Of a stretch of DNA of 64,000 nucleotides, positions 1 to 11,804 are shown one piece after another. How positions within the stretch are numbered: position 1 is the stretch's first letter; every line of letters begins with the position of its first letter. Where the stretch lies: contig JBANAY010000003.1 of assembly GCA_037952775.1 (NCBI GenBank), positions 27,466,001 through 27,530,000 of the forward strand. Direction: 5' to 3'. Under the pieces are notes generated by a model, which saw only the letters and a program-made list of their open reading frames with translations, did no database searches and was not told where the DNA came from. The position numbers were made by a program, and so were the translations under genes. The DNA is from Clonostachys chloroleuca (taxonomy: Eukaryota > Ascomycota > Sordariomycetes > Hypocreales > Bionectriaceae).

Positions 1-2150
1 CATTGTATATACGAAGAGCGCGTCCGCCAGACCAAGGATAGCCTTCGCGACGAGGTCGAGCAGCTACGACACCAGAGAGACGATAGCGACTCCGTTCTCG
101 CCGCCGTCGCCCGCCAGGACCTGTGGGAAGAGGTCACCATGAACCTGAGGGACGGATGGAGTACAAGCCGCATAGCCGGGTGGTTGAACCGCGCGTTACC
201 TTCGGGAGAGAGCGCGCCTCTGGATCCTAATCATCCAGCCGGCCCATCCATCGGTTTAGGCCCCAGACCGGCCGCGGTCGGCGCAGCGTCCAGCCCTCAT
301 CACCAAAGCACCCGCCAGATCGCCGACCAGAACAGCTCCCGGGAGCACCCCAGTACCCATACGATGACCATAAGTAGCGACTACTCGGGCCGGGATGTTA
401 TGGATTGGAGCTCCGAGATCATCGGGAGGGGGAAACAACCCCTAGCGAGCCCCCGACTCGAGGGCCAAAGCTGGTCCGACCACCAGGAACCTGGCAAGAT
501 AGACCAGGGCTCGGCACCACAAATTCCGGAGATGGATGTGCCGACTAGAAGATGGACTGATATCACTTCCGACATCAGACTGGTCCAGCATCTCCTATCA
601 CTATACTTCTGCTGGGAATACCCAATATTCACACCGCTAAGCAAGGAACACTTTATCAAAGACTTTCAGGCCGGGCGTCCCAGGTTCTGTTCTTCTATCC
701 TCGTCAATGCTCTCCTCGCCTTGGGATGTCGCTATACTCCTCAACCGGCCTTGAGGTCGAACCCCGACGACCCCTACACTTCTGGCGACCATTTTTTTGA
801 CGAGAGCCAGAGGCTTTTTATCCAGGAAGAGAACCATCACAACATCACCACTGTCCAGGCGTTAGGGATAATGTCCATCAGGGAGGCCAGCTGCGGACGG
901 GATGCCGAGGCTCGGCGCTATGCTGGACAGAGCATTCGCCTCGCGATTGACATGGGCTTTCACGAAAACAACGACGACACAGGCGACGATGAATATGTTT
1001 CCAGGGTTACCTTCTGGGGGGCATTTGCGCTAGACCAGTGAGTTGAACCCGGCTGCCATTTCGCAAAAAAAAATTCTCAGATTTGCTTACTGGCCCTTAG
1101 CATGTGGGCACTGGCAACGGGCTTCCCTCCGCAAACCCCAAGGTTGCCTACCCTTCCTCCCAAGCCGGCTATAATCGACGAACAAGAATTGTGGATTCCC
1201 TACACCTACAATAGTGAGCTCGTAACCTATGTAACCTTCCTAGCCCTTAGTCGAGGATAGATAAGGCTAACCACAATCATCGCTCTCTGAGCCCAACCGT
1301 TGCAAGGCTACTTGGCGCAGCCCTCTCATGTCCGATCCGTATACAAATACTTTTGCGAGCTCTACGAGCTTATTTCACAGTCTTTGCACAGCTTATATTT
1401 GCCCGGCCATCGGCTCAACAATCGGGACCTTTTGAAGGTCTATACGCGGTATCTAAGCTGGTACAACGACATCCCCGAGGATTTGCGGCTAGGACATAAT
1501 TCTACGCCCGCTGCCATAGTCGCGCAGTAAGTGATTCTTAGCCTTGCTAGTTCATACCCGACCGAACCGCTGACGCGTCTACGTCCAGCATGCATTACCA
1601 CTTCGCCATCCTACTTCTCTTTCGCCCCCTCATCAAGTTTAGAATCGTCGGGTCGAGCATATACCCTCGAGACTTGTGCCTGCAAGCTGCCAACACCATA
1701 CAGGATCTCCTACGCTCTTACTCGCAGCTTTATACTTTGAGCCACACGCCGTCATTTGTACCGCACATTACCTTGGCCTCCTCCATGATTTACCTTGCCA
1801 TCGGCACCTCTTCATCTTCGGCGCTGCCACCAATCAGTGGGACTACCCAGCCTGGCCCGGACGGACAAAAGCCCGTATTGGGGAAGATTGACGCGCCCTT
1901 GGCAGAAGCACTCAGTCGCGGGATTGCGGGCCTCCAGGAGATGGCGTCGTACCACCAATTTGCAGCACAAGCTCTGGATATCCTGCAATATCTGGCCAAG
2001 GAACAGAATATCGAGATCGCCATCGGCGGGAAGGAGGAGGTGCTGCGCACCGTAGAACAGGTGAGTGAGTCTCCGGGATTGCGGCCGGTCCTCAGCACCC
2101 TCAAAACGTTTGTTCCCAATGTCGAAGAGCGTGACTTCATACGTGACTAA
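1..2150 (+). CDS. nirA-like Zn2Cys6 fungal transcription factor (5' partial)
   Basis: The frame is open from base 1, so the start and most of the zinc cluster lie outside the window. The first codons (H-C-I-Y) look like the last zinc-binding cysteine and the usual I-Y after it, followed by a short coiled linker. The middle-homology region is clear, with W-x-D-I-T-S-D and a following Y-F-C-W-E-Y near base 600 and A-L-G-C-R-Y near base 720. Exons are 1-1037, 1101-1213, 1307-1526 and 1589-2150. The introns start GTGAGT, GTGAGC and GTAAGT, and joining them gives 643 uninterrupted codons. The two stop codons at 1258 and 1288 fall inside the second intron, which has a CTAAC branch site. The family is nuclear and regulates nitrogen or secondary metabolism; the target here is unknown. 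Confidence 0.85.
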
Positions 2151-3543
2151 GCCAACGTGGGCAGGGGTTTGGACAAGAATTACCAATGCATATTGACGTC
2201 CTTGCTTCGCGGATCCGGAAAGGCCGCCAGCAGTGGCGGGTGCATTGGCATGGCCGCCCCCTGCCAAAGACTGCTGGGTTGATGGGAGATCCGACAAGAC
2301 TGGAAAAGGCTTAGACGTCTGGTCAGCTGCCTTTAGCTAAATTGGATTTTCCAAATTTGACCACTTTTGAAAGTGGAATATGAAGCACGCGCAGGCATCC
2401 CAGGGTATAACCCAGAAAGGAATTCACACTTTACCTGAAGGAATCGAGCAACGACACGTTGGCAATTTGATGGCAAGGAAACCTGGAGTAGTATGCCACG
2501 AGGACGTACATTGCACAATCGGTGCACGCACTCGAGCAAAGATGTGCCAGGTAGGAACGGAACGCTTCTCCCCCCGGGGGGCGGTGGTCAATGCTTCCGC
2601 GATAATTGCTTGGTCACCAGCGGTAGGGAGAGGGCCACCGAGGTGAACTAGCAGAGTCGATCTCCCGTCACCATCTTGAAACCACAAGGTGGAGGTCGTC
2701 ATTGCTCCATCCAACCCGTGCCCGTTGTCAGATGAAGAGTCTGAAATAACCAGCCGGAAGATTCTCACGCATCTTTGCGCTGCCCGGGAGGAAAAAATTG
2801 CCTGCTAATCCATACCGGTCCTTGTCATCCTAAATGGTTAGGACTCTTGGTCTCTTGCACATTGACGTCTCGGCTCCCGGACTAGGCGCACGGTCACTGG
2901 TACAACCCGTCCCCCATATTGTGGCCAGCCTAGGTCTATTTTGTGGTGATTACCCTTACTGCAACAAATTGGAGGCTGACGCAAGTTCAATCAATCAATA
3001 TCCTCTGTCGCCGTATACCTGCTTGCGCATTTCCGTCTAGACCTACAGCTTACGACCACAGAAACAAATTACTGCAAACCATATTGTGACCCCAACCACG
3101 ATAACTTTGGACTATGCAATATGAGGTATGGTACTACATACCCAGGACACGCTAACCCCAAGGGTCACCGCGGGCTGCTGGGTATACCGCCCGACCAACT
3201 GGACTAGTAAGAGCTTACGACGCGACAGAGCCGACCTTTTGTCTCGTCTGTCGGCTCCTCTCACTGTTTGGGTCAATAACGAGATGAACGCGTGGACGAT
3301 GGCTCACAGTGTTGATGTCGAAGTCTCCTTTTCCTTCGTCACAAACCAATGTAAAGTAGTTCTCTTGCTTGCCTATCACAATTTGCGATTACGCCAAACA
3401 AAGTTGATAGGGCCTAAAGCCGGGCAAAAGATGAACGCTAGAATAGAGATAACTAAATAAATTATTGAGTTTAATCAGCAGAACTTAGGGTCCGGAAGGC
3501 GTGGTTTCTTCACTGGGTTGCTCGGAGCCCGAGAACCAGGCCG
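2151..3543. other. intergenic, no gene seen
   Basis: Only short open frames without recognisable motifs or convincing splice sites are present between the nirA-like gene and the 3' end of the NLR gene. I see no RNA gene or repeat here. Confidence 0.6.
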
Positions 3544-3654
3544 CTACGACGATGTAATCGCGCCATTATTTCGGGGCAGTGCCGCGATCTCTTGATGGAC
3601 CTTCCGATGAGGCGGCTTGGAGAGCGTTGTTGCTATAGATGCCGCCGTGCGCAT
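3544..3654 (-). pseudogene. decayed last ankyrin repeat of the NLR
   Basis: Homology to the 99-bp repeat continues past the stop at 3655. A single base is missing just before base 3651, which creates the premature stop. A compensating extra base lies near 3597-3600. Correcting both would carry the frame to a TAG at 3544-3546. The shipped protein therefore probably ends about 35 residues early. Confidence 0.6.
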
Positions 3655-4665
3655 TCACATAGCCCCCTCGTTCAAGAGAAGGGCGACAATCTCCCGATGA
3701 CCTTCCGATGAGGCGGCTTGGAGAGCGTTGCCAAAGTCGCCGCCCTGCGCATTTATATCAGCCCCCTCGTTCAACAGTAGTACCACAATCTCTTGATGAC
3801 CTCTGAATGAGGCGGCTTGGAGAGCGTTGCCATAGTAGCCGCCCTGCGCATTTATATCAGCCCCCTCGTTCAACAGTAGTACTACAATCTCTTGATGACC
3901 TGTATATGAGGCGGCTTGGAGAGCGTTGCCATAGAAGCCGCCCTGCGCATTCATATCGGCCCCCTTGTTCAACAATAGTACCACAATCTCTTGATGGCCT
4001 CCGTATGAGGCAGCTTGGAGAGCGTTGCCGTACAGGCCGCCCTGCGCATTCACATCGGCCCCCTTGTCCAAGAGGAGTCCGACAATCTCTTGATGACCAT
4101 CCGATGAGGCGGCTTGGAGAGCGTTGCCAAAGTCGCCGCCCTGCGCATTTATATCAGCCCCCTCGTTCAACAGTAGTACCACAATCTCTTGATGACCTCT
4201 GAATGAGGCGGCTTGGAGAGCGTTGCTATAGAACCAGCCGCCCTGCGCATTCACATCGGCCCCCTTGTTCAACAATAGTACCACAATCTCTTGATGACCT
4301 CTGAATGAGGCGGCTTGGAGAGCGTTGCCATAGTCGCCGCCCTGGGTATTCATATTGGCCCCCTTGTCCAAGAGGAGTCCGACAATCTCTTGATGACCAC
4401 TATATGAGGCGGCTTGGAGAGCGTTGCTATGGCGGCCGCCCTGCGCATTTATATCGGCCCCCTTGTTCAACAATAGTACCACAATCTCTTGATGGCCTCC
4501 GTATGAGGCGGCTTGGAGAGCGTTCCCATAGACGCCGCCCTGCGCATTCATATCGGCCCCCTCGTTCAACAGTAGTACCACAATCTCTTGATGACCTCCA
4601 AATGAGGCGGCTTGGAGAGCGTTACCGTAATCGCCACCCCGCGCGTCGACGTCAGCTCCCTGGGC
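3601..4665 (-). repeat. 99-bp ankyrin repeat array
   Basis: Ten full 33-residue repeats plus a partial one lie at the 3' end of the NLR gene. Each has the core G-H-Q-E-I-V-x-L-L-L-[ND]-[EK]-G-A-[DN] and N-A-L-Q-A-A-S. They are almost identical at DNA level and differ mainly at a few surface positions (E/K, I/M/V, the two residues after Q-G-G, and the residue before G-H). The repeat around base 4230 carries one extra codon (34 residues). Confidence 0.9.
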
Positions 4666-7287
4666 GATAAGACCTCGCGCAGGCTCTACGAGCCCATCGA
4701 AGCAGACATAGTAAAGCTTAGAACCTCGTGGTGGGCCTGGATCATCGAGCCAAGCCCTATCAGGTTGATACAAACAAGCCCATCGCTGGAAAGTCTCTTC
4801 ATTTTCGAGGAACTTGACTATCGCTCGAGCTACATCTTCCGACGCCTGAGCCAAGGCAGCATGACGTGTCCAGATTTTGGCTGCACATCTTGCCATTGGG
4901 AAATCCTGTATGATCCCCCCATGGCTGCCCTTGATATCCCTAAGATACGTCAGGCACGTGCTCGTAATAGAACGACTCGCACTTATAATATCGAACTTGT
5001 TCTCCCTGAGCAGGTAATCCTTGACGGAAAAGTGGGCAAGATGTAGTTCATCATCGGGGGCGTGAACAACTGTCACTAAGCTGGGGCAGTAGTCCAACAC
5101 ATCGGCGTCGCGATATAGTCGACGCTTGACGTCAAACCCTCGCGGCTCGTTTTCGATCTGTGTGGCTATCACTTCCTTAGCCTCCGCCAGCGTGAGTGGT
5201 CGCTCCACATGCACTAGAAATTGCAGGAGCCGCATCGCGTCGGTCTTGAGTTCTGTCGGTATGCTTTCGATCATACGCCGGTATGTAGCCGCTAGGTCCG
5301 GTGGCAAAGATGCGAGAGCGTTCACAATCGCCGCCTCGTGACGACACCGAGCCAGGCTGTCCAATTGACAAAATGCCCACCTGAACCTAGACACGCCGTC
5401 AGAAAGGCATCGACACATCGATTGAAGCAGTACTGTCTTACATGCCGTCGGCCCCGTCTCCGATCTTTCTCTGTATCTTGTCGCGGATTTCTGGGGACAA
5501 GCGCTTGTCCCGAAAATCCCGCCGCTCTGAAAGCTGTGCTGCAACGTACGATTGGATATCGGCGTTGACGGATTGCTTATCAAGTGCCAAGATGTTCTCC
5601 GCGCCCATTAAGGAGGGCATATGACACTGGAATTCGCTTTCAGGCCGACTAGTACAAACGATTTGGATGTGGCTAAGGTCTTGCCTGGACACTGTGTCCT
5701 TGATCCAGCGGAGAAGCTCATCCCTCGATGTCGACTCGTCTAAGGCGTCCAGAACAATCACAACCTTCTCTTGAGCTGCGAGCATTGTGAACAAAGCATC
5801 TGAGAGCGCTTTTGTCGAAGGCTGGTCGCGGCCATCTTGATGTGCTTGGAATGAGGCGTCGAGGACACGCGCAGAATCAGTCCCCCTCGATAAAGCTGGA
5901 AGACAAGCGACCGTAGCATGCCGTCTAGAGTTTTTTTTGCCTTGTCGCCAAAGTCGAAGAAGAAGCTGAGGATAAGACGGCCGCTTCCCTTGGCGAGATG
6001 ATCCAGCACGGTTGCACTAAGGACAGTCTTGCCACATCCCGCGAGCCCATGCAGCCATAAATGTCGACGCGACGTTGAGTACCACTCCTGGAAGACTGGG
6101 TGTTCCAAAAGCCACGTGCCCGTTCCCTCATGGCGAAGCTTCCTCGCATGGTTGGCGTTTGTGGACGGATCGGGGGGCGAAGCCATCGCTCGATCTTATC
6201 GGTACGTCGGTCAGCGCTCGTTGCCGCTGTGGTCTGCTGCAGCCTGTCGATTTTGTGTTCAACTACGCCGAGTTAGATAGAACGAATACAAAGGACTTGC
6301 AAACTGACTAGCATGGAGGGCCTCGGAAATCGGTCTTTCCGCCTCGACCTTGTTTGGCGGGATCTGCCGCAGAAGGTCCCGCGCGTATGCTGCCGCCATC
6401 ATGGCAGAGAACCCCTGCCACTCCTCGTTTTTGTGCGAGTCGGAATAGTCGCATATGCCACGGATCACCAGACACGGAAAGTGGTTCATCAGGCCGGCCG
6501 CCTCCATCTCGAAGCAGAGGACTCCTTTGTCCATTGCCAGCTTGTCCCTGATCCGTGCATCTTTCATCAACTGATTTCCGCTGGCGATCAGACCGTAGTG
6601 TATGGCGGGATCGTCATCCTCCTCGTCTCGGTCGCCACGAGCCACTAGGTAAGCTGCAGCGCATGTATCGTCGCAACTGTTAGATGTTGCCGGGTGAACA
6701 GCGTCGGGCTTGTACAATTTGTCGCGTGCTGGAGCAGGTCGTTCGTACTTCTTTCGCCGTTTGATGCGGTCCAAGGCACGTTCAACCTCGTCTGCAAGAT
6801 GGTGGCCCCGTAGCTCGTAGGTGCTCTTGAGGGAGCTGACAGCCGTCCGCAATACCATCGGGGGTTGGGCCAAGAACCCCGTTTCTTGGAACGCGACGTT
6901 CTGAATGGTCTTGCCAAAGTCATACTGGAATACGCCGCCCTTGCCACCATTAGGGCTGCTGACAACCACATCGCCGAGACGTATATCATGCTTCGAGCTG
7001 GGTGCGCCGCCCCCGATGCCCACCATCAGCCCGATGCGCACATTTGGAAAGCTGTGGATGAGGTCCCGCGCTACCACCGCCGCCGAGGTAGTGCCGTACT
7101 CTCCATCCGGCAGGACAGCGATGACGATGTTGTGCCCGCCAATTTTGCCGAGAACATAGCTGTTGTTGTCGTGCTGAGCGACGTAGCTTGGTCTGTCGTG
7201 CTCTTCGTCGAGGAAGGCTCGAGCTGCGACAGACTCGGTGGCGATAGCGCAGATCCAGCCCACGGTGTAGAGCTGGGGGTCTGACAT
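3655..7287 (-). CDS. NLR-like receptor: nucleoside phosphorylase-NACHT-ankyrin (two apparent frameshifts)
   Basis: This is a fungal STAND/NOD-like protein. Residues 1-300 are a PNP_UDP phosphorylase-like domain, with V-G-I-G-G-G and, near its end, C-F-E-M-E-A-A-G-L. The NACHT domain follows, with Walker A G-L-A-G-C-G-K-T at about base 6040 and Walker [10 protein letters not shown] at about 5750. A winged-helix-like linker and ten ankyrin repeats complete it. Introns are 6263-6308 (branch CTAAC) and 5387-5441. The frame breaks at the G6 run 6172-6177 and the C5 run 5882-5886. One extra base in each restores a 1177-residue protein (3532+2 bases), so these may be base-calling errors. Such proteins sense non-self or partner effectors and can trigger cell death; that role is known for the family and inferred here. 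The NLR class is also frequent Starship cargo. Confidence 0.85.
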
Positions 7288-8379
7288 GTGCGGCCGTCGT
7301 CATCGAGCGGGGAAGGAAGTGGGGATTAATTAACGCAGACGGACGGACAGCTAAACAAGCGAACGTATTTCATGCGATTTAAAGGGCACGGCGTAACGAG
7401 ATGGTCGGCTTGTTTCTGGAGAACAGCGGGGAAGACCCCGCGACGAAATACGCAGCAAATCAAGCACGTCAGCCAACCAGCTTAGCACTGTCTAATCAAC
7501 ATGCAACAGTTCCCGTGACCAACAGCTAACGCTTGATGGAGCAACAACAAATAAACAAACGCACTCGCGTCAACGTGATCGCGGGTACAGGTCGCCAATG
7601 GCCAAGTACTTTTCTAAGGATGGCGCGACGGGCGAGCACAACGCAAGTACTATGGATCTTCTCCGTTGCGCTTGCACATGTGGCTGATACCGTACAGCCC
7701 TCATCCTATGTACGTTTCGGTGAATACAGGCGGCTCCACGGACTACCCTCCCATGGACCTGCCTGCTAGCATTTGTGTTCCTTCCTACGATTGAACTGCA
7801 TTAACATGGACTACGAGTATCATCCTATATTTTGCTGTTTTCAATGGTTTGCTATTTTTGTCTCAGCGGCTGCTGGGGCTGGAACAGGGTAGCACGATGC
7901 GGGGCCTCGACTTTGCAAGACGTTCAAATCGTCTTCAGACTCAGGGAAATTCCGTAATGAATCGAATGATCAGCGTAAAAGCGACGACTATATGAACGTG
8001 ATATCTTGTGATAAGCCGACCATGGCGTCAAGATCGGAGTCACTGACTTTAGTGGCGTATGAATGTAACTTCTCGCCGGGCACCGGAAGGGCGCCACCAG
8101 TGAATCGGAGGAGTTCGCGAGCGCGTTGCCGCATCTTTATCAATTTGCCTGTGTTAGCCCATCCCCATCTCAAACTCACAGGAGGGTCCTGTAGGGATCG
8201 AAGAGCCAACAATGGCGGTTGTAGAATTCATATAGTCCGCTCATTTCATATCTATTCTTTCACACCGAGGATATGTTTTTGCCTCATTGAAGATCTCGGG
8301 TCGTAATGCGCGAGTGATGTAACCGTTATCATCCCTACTCTACTGTACATATTTTGTGATATTTCACTGCCAATGCAAA
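7288..8379. other. intergenic, NLR upstream region
   Basis: About 1.1 kb separates the NLR start from the 3' end of the FunK1 gene; it must hold the NLR promoter. I see no convincing gene, RNA or repeat. Confidence 0.6.
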
Positions 8380-10771
8380 TTACTTCAAGTCTTCCCGCCC
8401 GCTGCGGAGAATCTCTCTAAATTGAGAGTAGAGTCTCTCATCTTCCCGCTCCCAGGGCTGGCCCCGAGGGAAGACAATCTTCCGAAGCTTGCTTAATAGT
8501 GGGACCATAGGCGCGTAATAAGCCGTAAAATTATCCGTGATTGTCTCCATGAAAATCGCCTCTTTCGCCACAGTACCCAATTTCAGCTTTGCCAACTCTT
8601 TCATCTTCACAGTGTTCCACTTATCGAACTCTTGGACCACCCTGCTCTGATCCGGTCCGTTATAGTGGATACATATCCAGAATATAACCCAGAAGAACGA
8701 CTCTAGGTCATGCATGAAAGAATGCTGCTCCCCTAGAAGCGCACCAATGGCCATGAACGCTCTCGTACCCGTCTTCCCTTTTGCTCCCGAGGCGCCTTCC
8801 CGTTGCTCTCTGACGGCGAGGTCGAGGTCAATCAAAAATGCTCGCCAGGAGGGGTTCCTGTCGTCCTCATTAACCATGAGGTTGTTGATAGAGATATCCC
8901 TGTGGAGAAGACCAGCTCTGTATAACAACTCATGTCCTTCGACGCAGCCTTCTAGCGCAGAGAGTAGCGCCTTGGGGGAGCTTGCCTTGTAGATTGGCTT
9001 TCCATAGTCGCGAAGAACAACTCGCCGGCGCACCCGGTTTGTGCTTGCGTTTGCTGGAGACGGGACGGGATCGCTTAGTCGGCGGTGGGGCGGCATCGGT
9101 ATCGCTCGATGGTCGTTTCACACCAGCGCTGCTACTTCGCTCTTGGCGAGAAACAGACGCGCTCGCACTTGACTGCGGCGTCGCACGTCCCAGTCGACAA
9201 TTGGCCGCTTTCGTGACGTCCAGACCCTTTCGAATGCTTTGTTGAATGTCGTCATTGACACCTTGTACGCGAACCGTCTCGTGGTGGTAATATCGGGCAA
9301 TGTTAGCGACGCCTCTCTCGGTCGCGTCTCGGAGAAGTTCGCCCTCTTCGTCCCGATCTGGGTATTGCCATGAATCCTTGATAACAAGAGGCCTCTGCGG
9401 ATCCTCCTTTCGATGTGCTCTCCAACAGACTGTCGCCCGACCGGCAATACAAGGTGCTCGCCTCATAACCTCGTCAATGATAAGACGCTCTATTTTGTCG
9501 TTTCGTTCAATGTCGATATATTCCACGTCGCCGGACGCTCTAATAGTAGGGTCGAACCCAAGCATCTCCTCGTTCATCAACAGAAATCCCAGGATGGTCG
9601 TTACAAACTGTAGCCCGCCGTCCTCCTTATTGATGTCAAATTGTTCGGAGGCGACGCCCCCAAGCCGGTCAAACTCCCATACCCTCATCAGAGACCCGCA
9701 GAGTGTAAAGCCCAGTACGAAGCGACGGGTCTCCTGCGCGCCGAAAACTTCTCTCACGTACCTTGCAAGGTCAATCCATGCAATCGACGCTGTGTCCGCC
9801 TTGGGGTTGCTTTTCAGTTCGCCGGCAACGAGGATGTGTGACCAACGATATCTTGAATCTTCAGAGTCAGGTTTATATGTGATATCACTATTAACAAAGC
9901 CGATATCCATACTGCGTTTGCCTGTGGAGCCAATCAAGGGAGTCCTGGGCTGCGCCAACAGTTTTCGCCGAGTCGTTAGAGTCGGAATGCGGTCGCTTAC
10001 GAAGGCTTCCAGCTTTGGGATTATGCCATCGAACCACGCCAACACGTCGCTCTCTTTTGGCAGTTGCTGGCCATCCAGTCCAGCCGTCAGTAAATAGTGG
10101 ATGATCACCTTCGGTACACCGACGAAAAACAGTCTCAGAGACTCTGTCGAGGTCCGGCACGTCTCCAAAGAAAACTTTGTGGAAATTAGGGATTCCAGTA
10201 TAGAGTGGCCCGAGCTCCAACTTAAGGATCGGGTCCACATCCTGGCGGAACTCTGATGAGTTTACCAAGCCGCTCGTGTTCTGACTCAACGGCGTTTGTT
10301 GGATCGACGAAGGTATTGGTCGGGGAGGCGGGGTGGATTCTGTGACGGCTTCGTAGAGATGGTCCCATATATCTGTATCGTCCGGTTCTCCGGCGAGTGC
10401 TAGCCTTAGGAGAGGTTTAACACGGTCGAGGTGGAAGTCGTCAGAGTCGAGCGAGAGTTCCAATCGCAACAGATCACTGCGGAGGGTGCCACGACCTGTC
10501 TTGGAGGGAAGCAGACGGGCTGCAGGAAGGTTTTGCGCCACCGAAAGAAAGGCAAGCACAAGTTTTCGGAGGTCTATGTGATAGTTAGAAGGGCACGTGA
10601 GGGCGACGCTAAGCCAACTATATTACCTTCCCGACCGAGAAGCTCAAGCGCGTCTGGAGAACAGAAGATGCTTGCGCCTTCGCACATCACATTGAAAGAA
10701 GCGCAAAAGCCATCAAGGCCTTTCCCAATAGGATTGTCCTTGATGACCTTTAAGCTCCTTTGGTCCACCAT
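8380..10771 (-). CDS. FunK1-family protein kinase (two apparent frameshifts)
   Basis: This is the fungal-specific FunK1 kinase-like family. The catalytic loop L-L-H-R-D-I-S-I-N-N-L and the metal-binding L-I-D-L-D-L-A (in place of DFG) are at about 8900-8820. Upstream family hallmarks are E-S-T-P-P-P-R-P-I and C-T-E-G-D-H-P-L-F. The intron is 10574-10626 (GTAATA, branch CTAAC). The frame changes at the T4 run 10055-10058 and near the T3 run 9038-9040 (plus-strand letters). Each needs one base fewer, after which the gene reads 778 residues. A start further upstream at 10942 is possible. The P-P-T-K-R basic stretch before the kinase core may be a nuclear signal. Substrates are unknown for the family. 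Confidence 0.8.
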
Positions 10772-11634
10772 GGCTATTGTCTCATTATCGTCGAGCTTGT
10801 GCTGGAAATGGTGAGGACTCCTATTCACGTATTTGAGGTCGACGGGGCAGATAGTCAGATGAATGAACGCTGGTGATATGTCGGATAAACAATGGCAAAA
10901 ACATGCTCGAATTTGGCTTATGTCCGTTCTGCCATAGCTCACCGCTCAGCCTTCAAGATGTTAGTAATCAAGCTGTCCCAATCAAAGGTGGCCTACTTGG
11001 AAGCAGCTATGCAATTGGTCATACTAGTGACCCATAACAGTCACCAGCACATCGAAGTGACGAGATTGCATCATTTGTCGTACGTTGCCGGTCAGGCGGT
11101 GACGCTGAAGTAATCGACTGGTTCGAGGGCTCTTTCAATGGCGACTCAGACGCAATTATTCGCTTCCCTGGACCGGGACACACAACCTTTCGTGATGAGA
11201 TGGTCACAAACGAGGTTCAGGTCATCACATTCCCTCCTTGAGCGGACCACTCCGTCCCGCGCTTGCTGAGCTGGGGTTTGACTAAAGACAGTCCACAACA
11301 CTTTGGACCATTCATGGGGGAGCAGCGCCAGCTTAGGACACCCACGCAGCATTTGCAAGTGGGGAATGTGGTGACGTTTGCGTCCACGTGCCAAATCAGC
11401 TGAGCTTCGCAATTGGCTACCATGTTAGAATATGCGGGTCACCCCGGCCGAGTCCAACATGCTGCTACCACACACCCTTTTCAACGGGCCACTCACAAGA
11501 GCATGTCACATCGTAGTGGATTCCCACTTATGCGCTTAACTTGATGATGATTCGACTCATCACGGGGTCCAGTGGGTTTGGGTTACTTTCTACAGCAGGG
11601 TCACAACAAGATAAGTGATTCAAAAACCCTCTCA
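10772..11634. other. intergenic
   Basis: Upstream of the kinase gene. It may hold a 5' extension of that gene up to base 10942. No other coding signal is convincing. Confidence 0.5.
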
Positions 11635-11745
11635 AAAGTCTCCCCCTACAAAAGTCTCCCCCTACAAAAGTCTCCCCCTACAAAAGTCTCCCTCTACAAA
11701 AGTTTCCCCCTACAAAAGTCTCCCCCTACAAAAGTCCCAAAATTT
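11635..11745 (+). repeat. 16-bp minisatellite AAAAGTCTCCCCCTAC
   Basis: Six near-perfect tandem copies of a 16-bp unit are followed by a degenerate partial copy, just 5' of the orphan gene at 11805. The array is preceded by C-A-A-A-A-A-C-C-C-T-C-T. The unit resembles the reverse complement of the array at 13746-13905. Confidence 0.9.
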
Positions 11746-11804
11746 CCCCCAACCTCGGCTCGTCAGGGAATCCTACCCCACTCACAAGTAAATCATTTGC
11801 CAGC

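Noticed and set aside
1258..1290. In-frame TAG and TGA suggesting that the nirA-like gene is broken
   Set aside because: Both stops fall in a well-formed 93-nt intron (1214-1306) that keeps the frame.
2333..2768. Overlapping frames on both strands near 2.4-2.8 kb as a small gene
   Set aside because: No recognisable motif, intron pattern or preferred strand.
3807..4670. Two plus-strand open frames (131 and 121 codons) across the ankyrin array
   Set aside because: They are antisense shadows of the 99-bp repeat, kept open by its periodicity; no start context or motif.
11635..11745. CRISPR-like array
   Set aside because: Contiguous 16-bp units without spacers in a eukaryotic context; a minisatellite.
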